A stretch of DNA of 64,000 nucleotides, taken from positions 5,427,822-5,491,821 of the forward strand of contig NC_135570.1 of assembly GCF_964340395.1 (NCBI RefSeq), written 5' to 3'. The notes under the pieces were generated by a model. The model did no database searches, was not told the origin of the DNA, and saw nothing but the letters and a program-made list of their open reading frames with translations. How positions within the stretch are numbered: the first letter of the stretch is position 1; every line of letters starts with the position of its first letter. The DNA comes from Glandiceps talaboti. Lineage: Eukaryota > Hemichordata > Enteropneusta > Spengelidae. A program made the position numbers and the translations under genes. This document shows, one piece after another, positions 27,401 through 34,028 of the stretch.

Positions 27401-30400
27401 TCAAAATAAATAGGAATTGTATTTAGTTGTCCAAGTGTGATGCTATTTAAGATTTGAAAGCATCAAGTGATCCTACAGTTGCACTCTCAGGTGGTAAATT
27501 GTTCCACTCTGTGATGGTTCTAGGGAAAAATGTTGATATTTGATAACTTTTACTATGTATGTGTCTAATATATTTTGATGGAGGTTTAAGATGCTTGTCT
27601 TTATTTATGGCAACGGTTCCTGCTGAGATTTTATAGAGTATTGGTAGTCTAGCCGCTTTCCAATTGAGAGTTTGTATCATGTTGTTAACACTGGAGTGGT
27701 TTCTGTATCTGCTATTAACATACCGGGCAGCACGCCACCGTTGTACTTTTTCTAGGTTGATTATATCAGATTGTCTATATGGGTCCCAAACAGTGGTGGC
27801 AGATTCAACCATAGGTCTAACAAGTAGACATACAGTAGAAAATAATTCAATAGAAACAAAAATTCTGAGGTTGCTAAATTTTATTATCTGGCGTGACAAA
27901 ATTATTACTACAAAAAATCTGGGAATATGTAACCTGAGAGAACATTGTTTTTTCACAAGAAGTGCAACAAATATTCACTACTTCATTTACAAATGAATAA
28001 ACGTTTTCTTATTGTTGACACCCATTTGAATTCTGCAGTTGAAAGAGAAATTTGAATTTCAGTAATTTTGTACGAGGTATAAGTCATACTGGATAAATAT
28101 TTGTAAAAAATTTGCTTTAGATAAAAATTTTCTACGTCAAAAATAGGACGTTTCCTCAAATTGACTACATGTAAAATTAATCCTCAATTTTGGACTTAGA
28201 AAAATGAGGTCTGTTTTTTATGCAGCAGTGAATTTCTTGGCATATTGTTGCATTAGATAATGCCATATTGTAAACATGAGTTGAACTTTGAACTTTCCTC
28301 ATAGTGCATTGATGTGTTCCAGAGAGGTTGCTTGATAGTTCATAGCTGGAATCTTCACAATGTAGTCATGTGATCAAATCCCTAAAGGCTGATTGGATAG
28401 CAGTTACAACATTCCATAGTCATTCTTAGAATACTTGCAGACACTGAGATGTCCCTGTAGATACAAGGGGCCTAAAGTCTTGTCAAGGGAATACCACTAC
28501 ACAAAGGTCATTTAGAGAATAACTTGCATCAATTTCTGTGATAAAATGAGATAATGATGTCCAAGATTATTTAGTAGTGGAAATTACTGTTGCTTGTAGA
28601 TTTCTGAAGACATAGAGAAATGGTGTCTGACTGGAAATAATATGGTGTTCAATTATAAATTATACTCTGTCTTTACTTGTCTTGTTGGCTATAAGTATAA
28701 CCTAGTATAAACTCGTTTCAAAATGAATGGAGTTATAATATAATGACACTGATTTTCTTTGTGTTTTGTAAATACTTTTATCACATGAGAACCTGGGTCT
28801 TAAATTAGATACATAATTATGCTGGTAAGCCTCATTTTGATTCACCAGGGTAAACTGGTTGTTTATATTGATTTCTTTTTTTTTTTAAAACAATATCCTC
28901 CATAACAAGATGGAGGGGAAGTCTACAACTGTTCAATCTTATTTGTGACAAAGAAAAGAATATGTTTCATGGAAAATAATTGTAGATGTTTTCCTTCAAG
29001 CTAGGATTAGTCTATGAGCAGTTGAAAGTTTGACCTTATTGGGTAAAACTGTTTTGGAATCAAGGTAAAGTAAATAGTGAAAAATTTGTTTTATTTCTTC
29101 TTAGTTTCTCCGGCACATAAAAATGTGGGAGGAAGTGGGTTTGTTTCACCTCAACATTCACCTGCCATTAGAAGTCCACCGCCGCATCAACAGCCGCCAC
29201 CACCTCAGTTAAGTCCTAGACATCAACAACAAGCACCACCACCACAAAGACCTAGGGTAAGTTTGATGTAATACTGCACTAGCTGTAACTGGAATGTTTA
29301 AAAGAAAATAAATATTTTGTTAGATACAATAATTTACTCATAATATTGCATAACCTGTGGCCACACTCAAAAATTAGTTTCTGCACTACTTATGGATATC
29401 AACCACTGATCAACATGTACAATGTCTAATTATTGGTATTTTAGAGTCAATATATTATGGTGACATTCAAAACCAAGCTTTTGTTTAAGATTTAAACTTA
29501 CCACTACACTACCTACAGATAATATTGACCACTAATTAACAGATACAATGTCTTTTTGTAACTAAATGACCAATTTATGTTAAACTATTGCTTGGTGGCA
29601 TTGAAGCAAAATTAATTTCCTGTATATTTGCAACCATGAAAACTATGAGTGATGGAAGGGGTCTTCTTGTCACTCATTTTCCTCCAGAATTAAGAAAAAT
29701 AGTGTGAATAATATACCTGTACCTGTACACACATTTTCATGATGTAGACCAGGGTATTAATTCAATGTTTTCTGTTCAAACGCATACAACTTGGCTTGGT
29801 ATATCTAAGACTGTTATTTCACATTGTGATTGTAGGAAGCACCTGGTCCTTATCATTCACCTTATCAACAACAACAACAGAAGGTACAAGAAGTGCAGTA
29901 CAGTCAACCATTACCATCACAACAACGCCCACCACCACAGCCACAACAACAACAACAGTATTACCATGGCAATACAACAGCACCACCATCAGTACAAGAA
30001 CAGTAAGTCTAAGTTACTCTGTTTTGTTCTTAGATTGACAAAAGCTTTGGTGTGAGTGCCTGTGTATTTTTTATCAAGGGGGAACACCACTCCAGGAAAT
30101 AAAGACATTTTCGTAAACTCTGGAGAATCATTTCATGACATTATATCACCTGATTTCAGACAAACACCAATTTGAACTTCGGCCACATTGCCTCATGGGA
30201 GTCAGCAGAAATACATATACAATAGGTGAAACATTCACGACTCATAATGGCCATTACCATCAGTGAAAACACTATGAATATTCAAATATCCTGGAGAGAT
30301 GTTCCTCTTTAACTAGCCCACAACAAATTTTTCAGTACATTATAGAATTATGCAATTTCTTGATAGTGGTGACTAGGACTCTCACTACACAGGCTACACA

Positions 30401-31713
30401 TATAAGAATATGAGGTAAAATGATATTACACATACCGAGTCTTGATTGGTAGCTTAAAGTGACCATATTGATGTCAAATTGGATTATTAATTCATAAAAC
30501 AACTCTACTATATCCTTGTTTGTAACTCAATACCTGTAATACAAAACATAAAAAGAAATGTTAAAAATATTTGTAATTGTAAATACAATAATAAACTTTT
30601 TTACATTCTTTTTAGCGTTTTATAATCCATTGTTACAAACACAGAAGAGTTGTCTAAAGAATTCATATCCAAAATACATACCCTTATCACATCATTACTA
30701 GGCTCCAGCAATAAACATAGCCATCTAGTGAATTACTGCATTGGGGATTGTTGAATCAGACAGATCAAAAGCTCAATGCTAAAAAGCTGTTTTGGCCGTT
30801 CCAACCTTTGTAAATCATTTGATCAACTTTGGCTAACTTTTAATAGAAATGTGATGACGGGATTCTTCTGCCACCATACAGCAAAAACAATGATTGCATA
30901 TAAGTCAGGGACACTTTCAATATCCATTGTTATGCTAATTAAGAAATGGTGGCTAGCAACAAACACAGTTGTAGGATATATAGAAATTAGAAAACATGAA
31001 CTCACTAGACTCTGTGTAAGGTGCAATTCAATGTAGGATATAAAACTAAATTGTTTTAAGGGGGGGGGGGGAGCCATTTTAGTTCTCATCGTACAAGATC
31101 AATTTTACTTTTAATGGATGTTTTGAAACCTCTAAATACAATTTTTTTATTTTTTTAAATGTCAACTTTGGAAAAGGAAGAATTTTTGCTACATTAAATG
31201 CATGGCACAAGAATAAAGCAAGTGTCAACAAAAGAATTATATTTTCCTTACCACATACTGGCTTTATATTCATACTACTATCGTGTGATTTTCAATTTTG
31301 GTCAGTAAGTTAGGTGGGGGTCTGAGGTCTAAGTGTAATAATTTAGCTTTTATCCAGTATTGAAAATGTATTCAAATGAACAACCACTATAACCGTAAGG
31401 ATACTTATATATGCAAAGGCAACATGTATGTCTAGCAACAGTGAAATGATGATGTATTCTGACTGAGTATTGAAAACATGCTCAAAGTGTTGCCATATTA
31501 TCTCTAAGAGTTTAACTTACATATTGTCAAATTGTTCCTTGTAGCTTTCGTGCAATTTATCCATACGTGCCTCATAACGAAGACGAGTTGGAACTCTTAG
31601 AAGGTGATGTCGTCGTTGTCATGGAGAAATGTGATGATGGTTGGTTTGTTGGTTCCTCCACGAGGACCGGTCATTTTGGTACCTTCCCAGGAAACTATGT
31701 AGAAAGAATGTAA
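546..31713 (+). CDS. SORBS: Sorbin and SH3 domain-containing adaptor, long isoform (5' incomplete, 13 exons)
   Basis: Joined CDS: 546-604, 3308-3579, 6500-13774, 15143-15241, 20964-21055, 23286-23459, 25100-25149, 25372-25486, 26596-26706, 27044-27155, 29105-29256, 29836-30002, 31545-31713. The exons sum to 8,847 nt, exactly 2,949 codons with one terminal stop, and every junction keeps phase. The family is clear from three C-terminal SH3 domains with SORBS signatures: [12 protein letters not shown] in SH3-1, ELSLKKGD with NWYEGK in SH3-2, and [17 protein letters not shown] and FGTFPGNYV in SH3-3. SORBS proteins (CAP/ponsin, ArgBP2, vinexin; Drosophila CAP) link vinculin, paxillin and signalling proteins to actin at focal adhesions, cell junctions and muscle Z-discs. 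No sorbin-homology domain is recognised, which fits the missing 5' end. What is unusual is a 2,425-residue giant exon. Family assignment is secure; the exact exon set is inferred. Confidence 0.9.
605..3307 (+). other. SORBS intron with simple and degenerate tandem repeats
   Basis: Intron of 2.7 kb. It holds a (TG)n run ending in a G tract (about 951-980), GTGTGGTT repeats (about 1112-1150), a degenerate long tandem repeat (about 2270-2690), an AATG tetranucleotide run (about 3225-3242) and an A tract before the next acceptor. No exon is convincingly seen in it. Confidence 0.6.
2270..2690. repeat. Degenerate tandem repeat, about 130-bp period
   Basis: Three to four diverged units share the order: AAAATGG, a CCATAT-like stretch, GATGAAA, TTTGGA-like, ATAATTTYGTTGA and GGTTTTGTTA. 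Clear anchors are ACAAAATGGC at about 2275, 2530 and 2640, and GTTGAAA/GTTGACAT followed by AGGTTTKGTTA at about 2360, 2495 and 2608. No coding signal. Confidence 0.6.
3308..3579 (+). CDS. SORBS: SORBS Q/H/P-rich exon
   Basis: 272-nt exon entered after TACTACAG in phase 2; a NAGNAG acceptor (CAGTAG) could add or drop one codon. It leaves in phase 1 at GAATTAG/GTAGGA. It encodes [20 protein letters not shown], then a CAN-repeat tract of His and Gln (about 3369-3425), then proline-rich [14 protein letters not shown], and ends with [20 protein letters not shown]. The last segment looks folded or conserved rather than low-complexity. The serine-proline and polyP stretches are plausible SH3 or kinase sites. 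The polyQ/H tract is likely to vary in length between alleles. Confidence 0.8.
3580..6499 (+). other. SORBS intron with dispersed repeats
   Basis: 2.9-kb intron, phase 1 on both sides. It contains a two-copy tandem duplication at about 4678-4790 (GTGTAGTTTGGACACTAGGA versus GTATAGTTTGGTCACTCGGA) and a G tract followed by a long diverged duplicate repeat (5350-6025). No exon was found with a fitting frame. Confidence 0.55.
5390..6025. repeat. Diverged tandem pair of a TGACCTTGACC-containing repeat
   Basis: Two related units of about 330 bp. Each contains a GGCxGCCATATT-like stretch, AATCAAxATxxxAC, CAAAAACT-like, AGACTCCATTCAAGTGTCT (5622 and 5912), TTGACCTTTGAC or TTTGACCTTGACCTT (5670 and 5955), then GGGTCA and ATCAAAATCCAGCCATTT (5708 and 5995). 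The direct AGGTCA-type half sites resemble those in interspersed repeats of many marine invertebrates. Which transposon family it belongs to is unknown. Confidence 0.6.
6500..13774 (+). CDS. SORBS: SORBS giant internal exon (2,425 residues)
   Basis: Enters after CCAAACTACACAG in phase 1, completing GAC from the previous exon, and exits at AAAAG/GTTTTA in phase 1. The frame stays open for 7.3 kb on this strand only. The protein is mostly disordered, rich in R, D, S, P, Q and K. In order it has two KFSFM-x-A motifs (about 6690 and 6825); an acidic region; a cluster of short helical motifs of the form L-x3-[FY]-x2-[IL]-[DE] (7230-8640, one more at 12235); a 14-residue triplicate repeat (9019-9131); a long RS/RD-rich region; about six V-Q-D-R-Y units (10873-11215); a Y-rich [10 protein letters not shown] patch (about 11635); NPRPKPY-type motifs (about 12790 and 12905); and a basic helical end, [11 protein letters not shown]. 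Vertebrate ArgBP2 has a brain-specific large exon between sorbin and SH3 regions, so position fits, but this exon is far longer and I see no clear sequence match. Confidence 0.88.
9019..9131 (+). repeat. In-frame 42-bp coding tandem repeat, three copies
   Basis: Three near-identical copies encode [14 protein letters not shown], the third ending in RD. Only one or two base changes separate them (for example GGGAGG versus GGGAAG), so the expansion is recent. It adds charged, disordered sequence and is likely polymorphic. Confidence 0.9.
13775..15142 (+). other. SORBS intron after the giant exon
   Basis: 1.4 kb. The giant exon's frame runs open to a TAA at about 14029, which would add a hydrophobic tail if the intron were retained, but the good donor and the phase match downstream argue it is spliced. 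No other coding segment seen. Confidence 0.55.
15143..15241 (+). CDS. SORBS: SORBS short basic linker exon (predicted)
   Basis: 99 nt, acceptor CATAATCAACAG and donor ACAAAAG/GTGGAC, phase 1 in and phase 1 out, so it can be included or skipped without changing frame. It reads [20 protein letters not shown] followed by [12 protein letters not shown]. This continues the basic, helical end of the giant exon smoothly and leads into [10 protein letters not shown] of the next exon. No homology is claimed; support is frame, splice sites and composition. It may be a cassette exon. Confidence 0.6.
15242..17314 (+). other. SORBS intron upstream of the internal promoter
   Basis: Non-coding. It holds a MITE-like element with terminal inverted repeats (15711-16028) and otherwise unremarkable AT-rich sequence up to the TATA-like box at 17315. 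Confidence 0.5.
15711..16028. mobile_element. MITE-like element with inverted termini
   Basis: The left end TACTGTAAACCTGGAAATTT and the reverse complement of the right end (TACTGTAAATCTAGATATTT) match along about 30 bp and also share TTTTCGC/TTTTAGC. The roughly 320-bp interior has no ORF. This is the form of a non-autonomous DNA transposon. Confidence 0.7.
17315..17330 (+). promoter_or_regulatory. Candidate TATA-type internal promoter for the short SORBS isoform
   Basis: GGCTATAAATATGGCC lies about 220 bp upstream of the alternative start codon at 17536. It holds a good TATA box (CTATAAATA); the A/T core ending in GG is also near a MEF2 or CArG muscle element but matches neither exactly. 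A start of transcription near 17345-17350 would follow. Confidence 0.4.
17536..17647 (+). CDS. SORBS: Alternative first coding exon of a short SORBS isoform
   Basis: ATG at 17536 opens [20 protein letters not shown] followed by [17 protein letters not shown], then donor ACGG/GTAGAT in phase 1. The exon at 20964 also needs phase 1, and the join gives [15 protein letters not shown] in frame. Spliced on to 31713 this gives 1,254 nt, 417 residues plus stop: the coiled segment and three SH3 domains without the giant exon. Vertebrate vinexin beta is likewise a short SH3-only product from an internal promoter. The tyrosine-rich N-terminus is unlike flanking intron sequence. No strong splice acceptor is needed if this is a first exon. 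Confidence 0.65.
17875..18275. mobile_element. Inverted-repeat element (MITE-like)
   Basis: AACACCCAAGTAAAGCAAT on the left pairs with ATTGCTTTGCTTGGGTGTTA on the right, about 370 bp apart, with no ORF between. Probably a non-autonomous DNA transposon. Confidence 0.55.
19872..20128. repeat. Tandem repeat, about 75-bp unit, 3.5 copies
   Basis: Units follow the pattern TAGGGAACCC, GAACTCGGGTAGATTTTACC, TACTTACCATC and TAACAAAAACACTGG. Three complete units and a partial fourth are visible, with 10-15 percent divergence. Confidence 0.85.
20964..21055 (+). CDS. SORBS: SORBS linker exon, Ser/Pro-rich
   Basis: 92-nt exon, acceptor TTTCATTTCAG and donor AAAGAG/GTAGGT, phase 1 in and phase 0 out. 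It encodes [20 protein letters not shown] followed by [11 protein letters not shown]. It is the common splice target of the giant-exon route and of the alternative first exon at 17536. The three SP sites suggest proline-directed phosphorylation. Confidence 0.85.
21056..23285 (+). other. SORBS intron with a dispersed direct repeat
   Basis: 2.2 kb non-coding. A block of about 40 bp, AAGGATCAAAACTAAACTTG and following bases, occurs at about 22011 and again at about 22671. No exon seen; intron phase is 0. Confidence 0.55.
23286..23459 (+). CDS. SORBS: SORBS charged coiled-coil exon
   Basis: 174 nt, 58 codons, phase 0 both sides; acceptor GTGCCTTCAG and donor CAGGAA/GTAAGT. It begins [20 protein letters not shown] and ends [14 protein letters not shown], two highly charged helical stretches that flank a less regular SDYSPMK segment. 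A charged helix just before SH3-1 is common in SORBS proteins. Translation is unambiguous. Confidence 0.9.
23460..25099 (+). other. SORBS intron
   Basis: 1.6 kb, AT-rich. An imperfect inverted repeat lies around 24050-24240 (CAAGATGGCAAGGTCACAAT...ATTTAGTTTGAATGAAAT against ATTTCATTCAGACAAAATGT...AATCTTGCTATCTTAAAG), suggesting another hairpin element. No coding segment seen. Confidence 0.5.
25100..25149 (+). CDS. SORBS: SORBS SH3-1, first half
   Basis: 50-nt exon, acceptor CTTTTTACAG and donor CCAA/GTAAGT, phase 0 in, phase 2 out. It encodes [17 protein letters not shown] with the last codon completed downstream. ALYPF is the ALYDY-type motif that forms part of the SH3 ligand groove. Confidence 0.93.
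25150..25371 (+). other. Short intron with (TG)n and (CT)n microsatellites
   Basis: 222 bp. A TG run follows the donor (about 25157-25179) and a CT run lies at about 25304-25331, upstream of the acceptor. Confidence 0.8.
25372..25486 (+). CDS. SORBS: SORBS SH3-1, second half
   Basis: 115 nt, acceptor GTGTTTTACAG and donor GTGGAG/GTAAGA, phase 0 out. It encodes [20 protein letters not shown] followed by [19 protein letters not shown]. The FKKGD RT-loop, conserved W, GIFPSNYV and the [12 protein letters not shown] block are diagnostic of the first SORBS SH3 domain, the one that in vertebrates binds vinculin together with SH3-2. All canonical groove residues are present. Confidence 0.95.
25487..26595 (+). 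other. SORBS intron with 45-bp minisatellite
   Basis: 1.1-kb phase-0 intron between SH3-1 and SH3-2. The only notable content is the minisatellite at 26153-26513. Confidence 0.6.
26153..26513. repeat. Minisatellite, eight copies of a 43-48-bp unit
   Basis: Eight units start GTGGAGGTGTAAATKGTAAY, continue GATACYGTATAGGAACTAGA and end CTACA, CTGTGA or CTATGTGA. Two higher-order types alternate (GTAACG and GTAATG), which suggests growth by duplication of a two-unit block. Confidence 0.95.
26596..26706 (+). CDS. SORBS: SORBS linker and SH3-2, first half
   Basis: 111 nt, 37 codons, acceptor TATTTGTAG and donor AAAAAG/GTAAAG, phase 0 both sides. It encodes a short linker, [17 protein letters not shown], then [25 protein letters not shown] is the ALYDY equivalent and the [10 protein letters not shown] run across the next junction is the SORBS SH3-2 RT-loop. 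Confidence 0.94.
27044..27155 (+). CDS. SORBS: SORBS SH3-2, second half
   Basis: 112 nt, acceptor GTATTTTATTCAG and donor CCTG/GTGAGT, phase 1 out. It encodes [20 protein letters not shown] followed by [17 protein letters not shown]. The conserved WYEGK and GIFPASYV segments complete the SH3 fold. The loop after EGK is shorter than the vertebrate form, which has a few extra residues before GIFP. Confidence 0.94.
27200..27365. repeat. Interspersed hairpin repeat fragment
   Basis: AGATCAAATGATTTACAAAGG near 27226 and CTCAATGCTAAAACTTTG with TCTTTGTAAATTG near 27328-27376 recur in opposite arrangement at about 30765-30830 (AGATCAAAAGCTCAATGCTA, then CCTTTGTAAATCATTTGATC). So two copies of one family are present, with partly self-complementary ends. 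Confidence 0.6.
27436..27860 (-). pseudogene. LINE (non-LTR retrotransposon) reverse-transcriptase C-terminus, 5'-truncated
   Basis: Read on the - strand, an open frame gives the region after the catalytic part of a Jockey/CR1-group LINE reverse transcriptase: [16 protein letters not shown], then [39 protein letters not shown] and [19 protein letters not shown]. These match the well-known ending with VRPxxEYAxxVWDP, EKVQRRAARF, FFPRTIxxWNxLP motifs. The catalytic core and endonuclease are missing, and there is a deletion in the usual region between LNW and ARL. It lies antisense within a SORBS intron and is a dead fragment. Subfamily is uncertain. Confidence 0.85.
29105..29256 (+). CDS. SORBS: SORBS P/Q/H-rich linker exon 1
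   Basis: 152 nt, acceptor TTTCTTCTTAG and donor CCTAGG/GTAAGT, phase 1 in and 0 out. It encodes [40 protein letters not shown] and [11 protein letters not shown]. Flexible linker between SH3-2 and SH3-3 with SP and PPPP sites that could bind SH3 or WW domains. Composition matches the 29836 exon. Confidence 0.88.
29257..29835 (+). other. SORBS intron
   Basis: 579 bp AT-rich sequence ending in GTGATTGTAG. Two loosely similar stretches (AGTTTCTGCACTACTTATGG and TTACCACTACACTACCTACA, each followed by an ATCAACCACTGATCAAC-like or ATTGACCACTAATTAAC segment) suggest an old duplication. Nothing coding. Confidence 0.5.
29836..30002 (+). CDS. SORBS: SORBS P/Q-rich linker exon 2
   Basis: 167 nt, acceptor GTGATTGTAG and donor GAACA/GTAAGT, phase 0 in and 2 out. 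It begins [20 protein letters not shown], runs through [20 protein letters not shown] and ends PPSVQEH with the last codon finished by the next exon. Low-complexity linker; CAA/CAG runs are probably length-variable. Confidence 0.88.
30480..30650. repeat. Partial copy of the TTGTTTGTAACTCAATA hairpin element
   Basis: TCCTTGTTTGTAACTCAATA and neighbouring ATTGATGTCAAATTGG/AACAACTC match one arm of the element at 36875-37232. The other arm is decayed. Confidence 0.55.
31026..31290. repeat. Interspersed repeat, copy left of the last SORBS exon
   Basis: TTCAATGTAGGATATAAAA, a G tract, CCATTTTAGTTCTCATCGTA, CAAGATCAATTTTACTTTTA and ATGCATGGCACAAGAATAAAG. The same order recurs at 31860-32280 and 47972-48111 and in part at 48480-48600, so this is a dispersed element and not unique sequence. 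Confidence 0.7.
31545..31713 (+). CDS. SORBS: SORBS SH3-3 and C-terminus (last coding exon)
   Basis: 169 nt, acceptor GTTCCTTGTAG, phase 2 in, TAA at 31711-31713. It encodes [40 protein letters not shown] and [37 protein letters not shown] and FGTFPGNYV are near-invariant in the third SORBS SH3, which in vertebrates binds Sos, Dynamin and related proline-rich partners. Ending two residues after NYVER is normal for the family. A decayed copy of this exon lies at about 48100-48270. Confidence 0.96.
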
Positions 31714-31859
31714 ATGGTAAATAATATGCAGGTGAACACAGTGTAGACTTTTTATTGGTTAAATATTTCCTGCCAACTCATTCTGAGCCTTCGGCCGTAT
31801 GGTATTAGATCATGATTTCATGCCGTAGTGACTCAGCCGTAGTGACATCAATAGCTCAA

Positions 31860-32280
31860 CATACAATACAAAAATTAATTCTTTAAGTTTTGGCTAGAGG
31901 GTTTTGAATCATTTAGTTCTCATTCAACAAAAATGATTTTACTTTTAATTGTATGTATCTGTTTTGTACCCTTAACGCAAACATTTCTAAAAAAAACAAT
32001 GTCGTCAAATTGAGAATTTTCACGACAGTAAATTCATGGCACTAAAACTTAACCCTTTCATTCCTAGAGACGACATTGGAATAAATAGAAACTTGATTGT
32101 AAGAACATTTTCTAAAATTTAAGAATATTACTTCATTGGGAAGTAATATTTCTTGAATTCTGGTCTAAAATAAAGTTGATCTTTTTCCAAAAATTACAGA
32201 GAAACAAGAATTGGGGGGGGGGGGGGGGGGGAGGGCGCCTGAGGCATAGCTAAGCAATGTTTTATCCTACATTGAACTAT
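31860..32280. repeat. Interspersed repeat, copy right of the last SORBS exon
   Basis: TTTTGAATCATTTAGTTCTC, AACAAAAATGATTTTACTTT, ATCTGTTTTGTACCCTTAA and TTCTAAAAAAAACAATGTCG parallel the stretch at 48480-48590. The right end TTTTATCCTACATTGAAC (32259-32276) is the reverse complement of the left end of the 31026 and 47972 copies, so the full element appears to have inverted ends. Confidence 0.7.
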
Positions 32281-32523
32281 TGATCTCACCCCAAGGAAAT
32301 CCAAAGTTCAAAGTCTTCCATGTTGATAACTTTACTCACATACTATACACTACAAGTTAAACTGGTTAATGTCTGTGTATATATCTAATATCTCATATTT
32401 GCTTCTTTTTACAGGATTATTGTCAACTATTTATAACAGAACAATTTGTGTGGTAAACCCAGGTCAAAGGTTGAAGGTCATATGGAGCTGGTGACCCAAG
32501 ATGAAACAGGACCTGTGATGTAT

Positions 32524-32529
32524 AATAAA
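32524..32529 (+). promoter_or_regulatory. Candidate SORBS polyadenylation signal
   Basis: AATAAA about 810 bp after the stop codon. Others at 32978, 34228 and 34584 are equally possible; which is used cannot be told from sequence. Confidence 0.35.
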
Positions 32530-33915
32530 GGAGGCAACTTTTGTAATATAAACACTCCATACTGCCAATGCAGACGATAGATTAAAAAAAAAAACAATTC
32601 TCTTATTGTCAAAATTTTACTTTTATTCCTAAAAATTGTTTGAAATTCATTTTTTTTGTGCATGAAATGCATCTTTTTGATTGTTTCAATATATTGATAT
32701 TTTAACATGATTAATTTCGTCGTAATATTTTATAGGTTTTTATGTAGACCTTGAATTCTAAAAGTGGAACAGAGTTTGTGTCTCCAATGTTATACACAAA
32801 GTGAACTGTAAATTCTAGAGATAGAAAATTGTAATCGAACAAGTGTGTTGTAGGAGTCCAACTAAGTCATTGATACCTGTCATCCCTATTCACTGTGAAA
32901 TGGTTTGACCCTCCTGCAACAAACCATGGGGAATATACCACGATACAGGAAATATGGAGTACGTTGTTTGTGAAAAGAATAAAAAAGGTGCCTTATATGT
33001 TTGTGTAAATAGAAGAATGTTGATGTTGGGTTGGGTTTACAAGTCAGTGGTCACTGCTTGACACTCTAGCTAAATAATGTATTATACAGTTTAAATAGCA
33101 TGTACATGTAGTGTAGGTAGATTTCATCACCTAGCGGTATCTATACAAATTTACATTATAGACGACAATGTATTAACATTTTCATAAATACTCAACTGCC
33201 ACCTTACTGTGCTGCATTCATGCATACACACACAGACACAGAGTATACACATGTACATGTACGTAGGTACATACATACATACATACATACACATTCATTC
33301 CCACATTCACTTTTTGTATATTCCCATAAGTTAACTTATAATATTTCGTACAAGAACACACAGCTAGTACAAAACACTACTTCATATTACACATATACAC
33401 TGGTTTTCAATCCTGAAGATGAATGGATAGTATAGTTTACTTCAACAATTTACTCATTCACTATTTTTATACACTTCAAATTTCACCCTTGCTACATTGA
33501 TGAATTGTTCTAATGAATTTATTCAACCATACCTAGGTACTAGGGTTAATATATGAATCATAGCACTTTCCAATGAAAAGGAGGATGGTAGAGTTTTGAA
33601 TTTAAAATACTGCATGCATACAATTTTTTTCAGAAATGCCAAAAGTTGTGGATTCAGATTTAGTTTTCAAGAGGTATATATTTAAATAGATGTCATTCAC
33701 CAGCAATTCATCAGCAATATTCGGCTTTCAGTTTTCTTATCATAAATTAAAAATAACATGTTTTGATTTAGTTGAATTAATTGGGTGTGGTACCAAAATT
33801 ATTTAATGTAGGGGTAACAATATTTTTTGGAAAATTATTAGTAACTAAAAAAAAGTTCTACTTTACCCTTGTAACATCAAAGCAAGCAAGATAAAAGACA
33901 ACTATGTGGGGATCC

Positions 33916-34028
33916 AGGTGCCAAGATGATTAATATGCAAATTAGAAGTACCAAGTCGAGTGATTGGCTAAAGTAGCTGCCGATCATGATGTGTCACTAA
34001 TTTGCATATTAAGTAGATTGACACCTGT
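33916..34028. repeat. Short foldback element
   Basis: CAGGTG...TTAATATGCAAATTAG on the left and CTAATTTGCATATTAAG...CACCTG on the right form an inverted repeat of about 35 bp per arm with a short loop. Each arm holds an octamer-type ATGCAAAT, but this is a property of the element's ends rather than evidence of regulation. Confidence 0.75.

Larger units (their letters stand above)
27156..29104 (+). other. SORBS intron containing a LINE remnant
   Basis: 1.9 kb. Its first part holds an interspersed repeat (27200-27365) and an antisense LINE 3' end (27436-27860). The rest is AT-rich without coding features. Confidence 0.6.
30003..31544 (+). other. SORBS intron before the last exon, rich in repeats
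   Basis: 1.5 kb. It contains a fragment of the TTGTTTGTAACTCAATA element (30480-30650), a copy of the AGATCAAAAGCTCAATGCTA repeat (about 30760-30830), a G tract (31060-31071) and one copy of the repeat that also lies on the other side of the last exon (31026-31290). Confidence 0.6.

Noticed and set aside
27664-27996. 110-codon + frame over the LINE region
   Set aside because: Opposite-strand shadow of the reverse-transcriptase remnant; no splice context.
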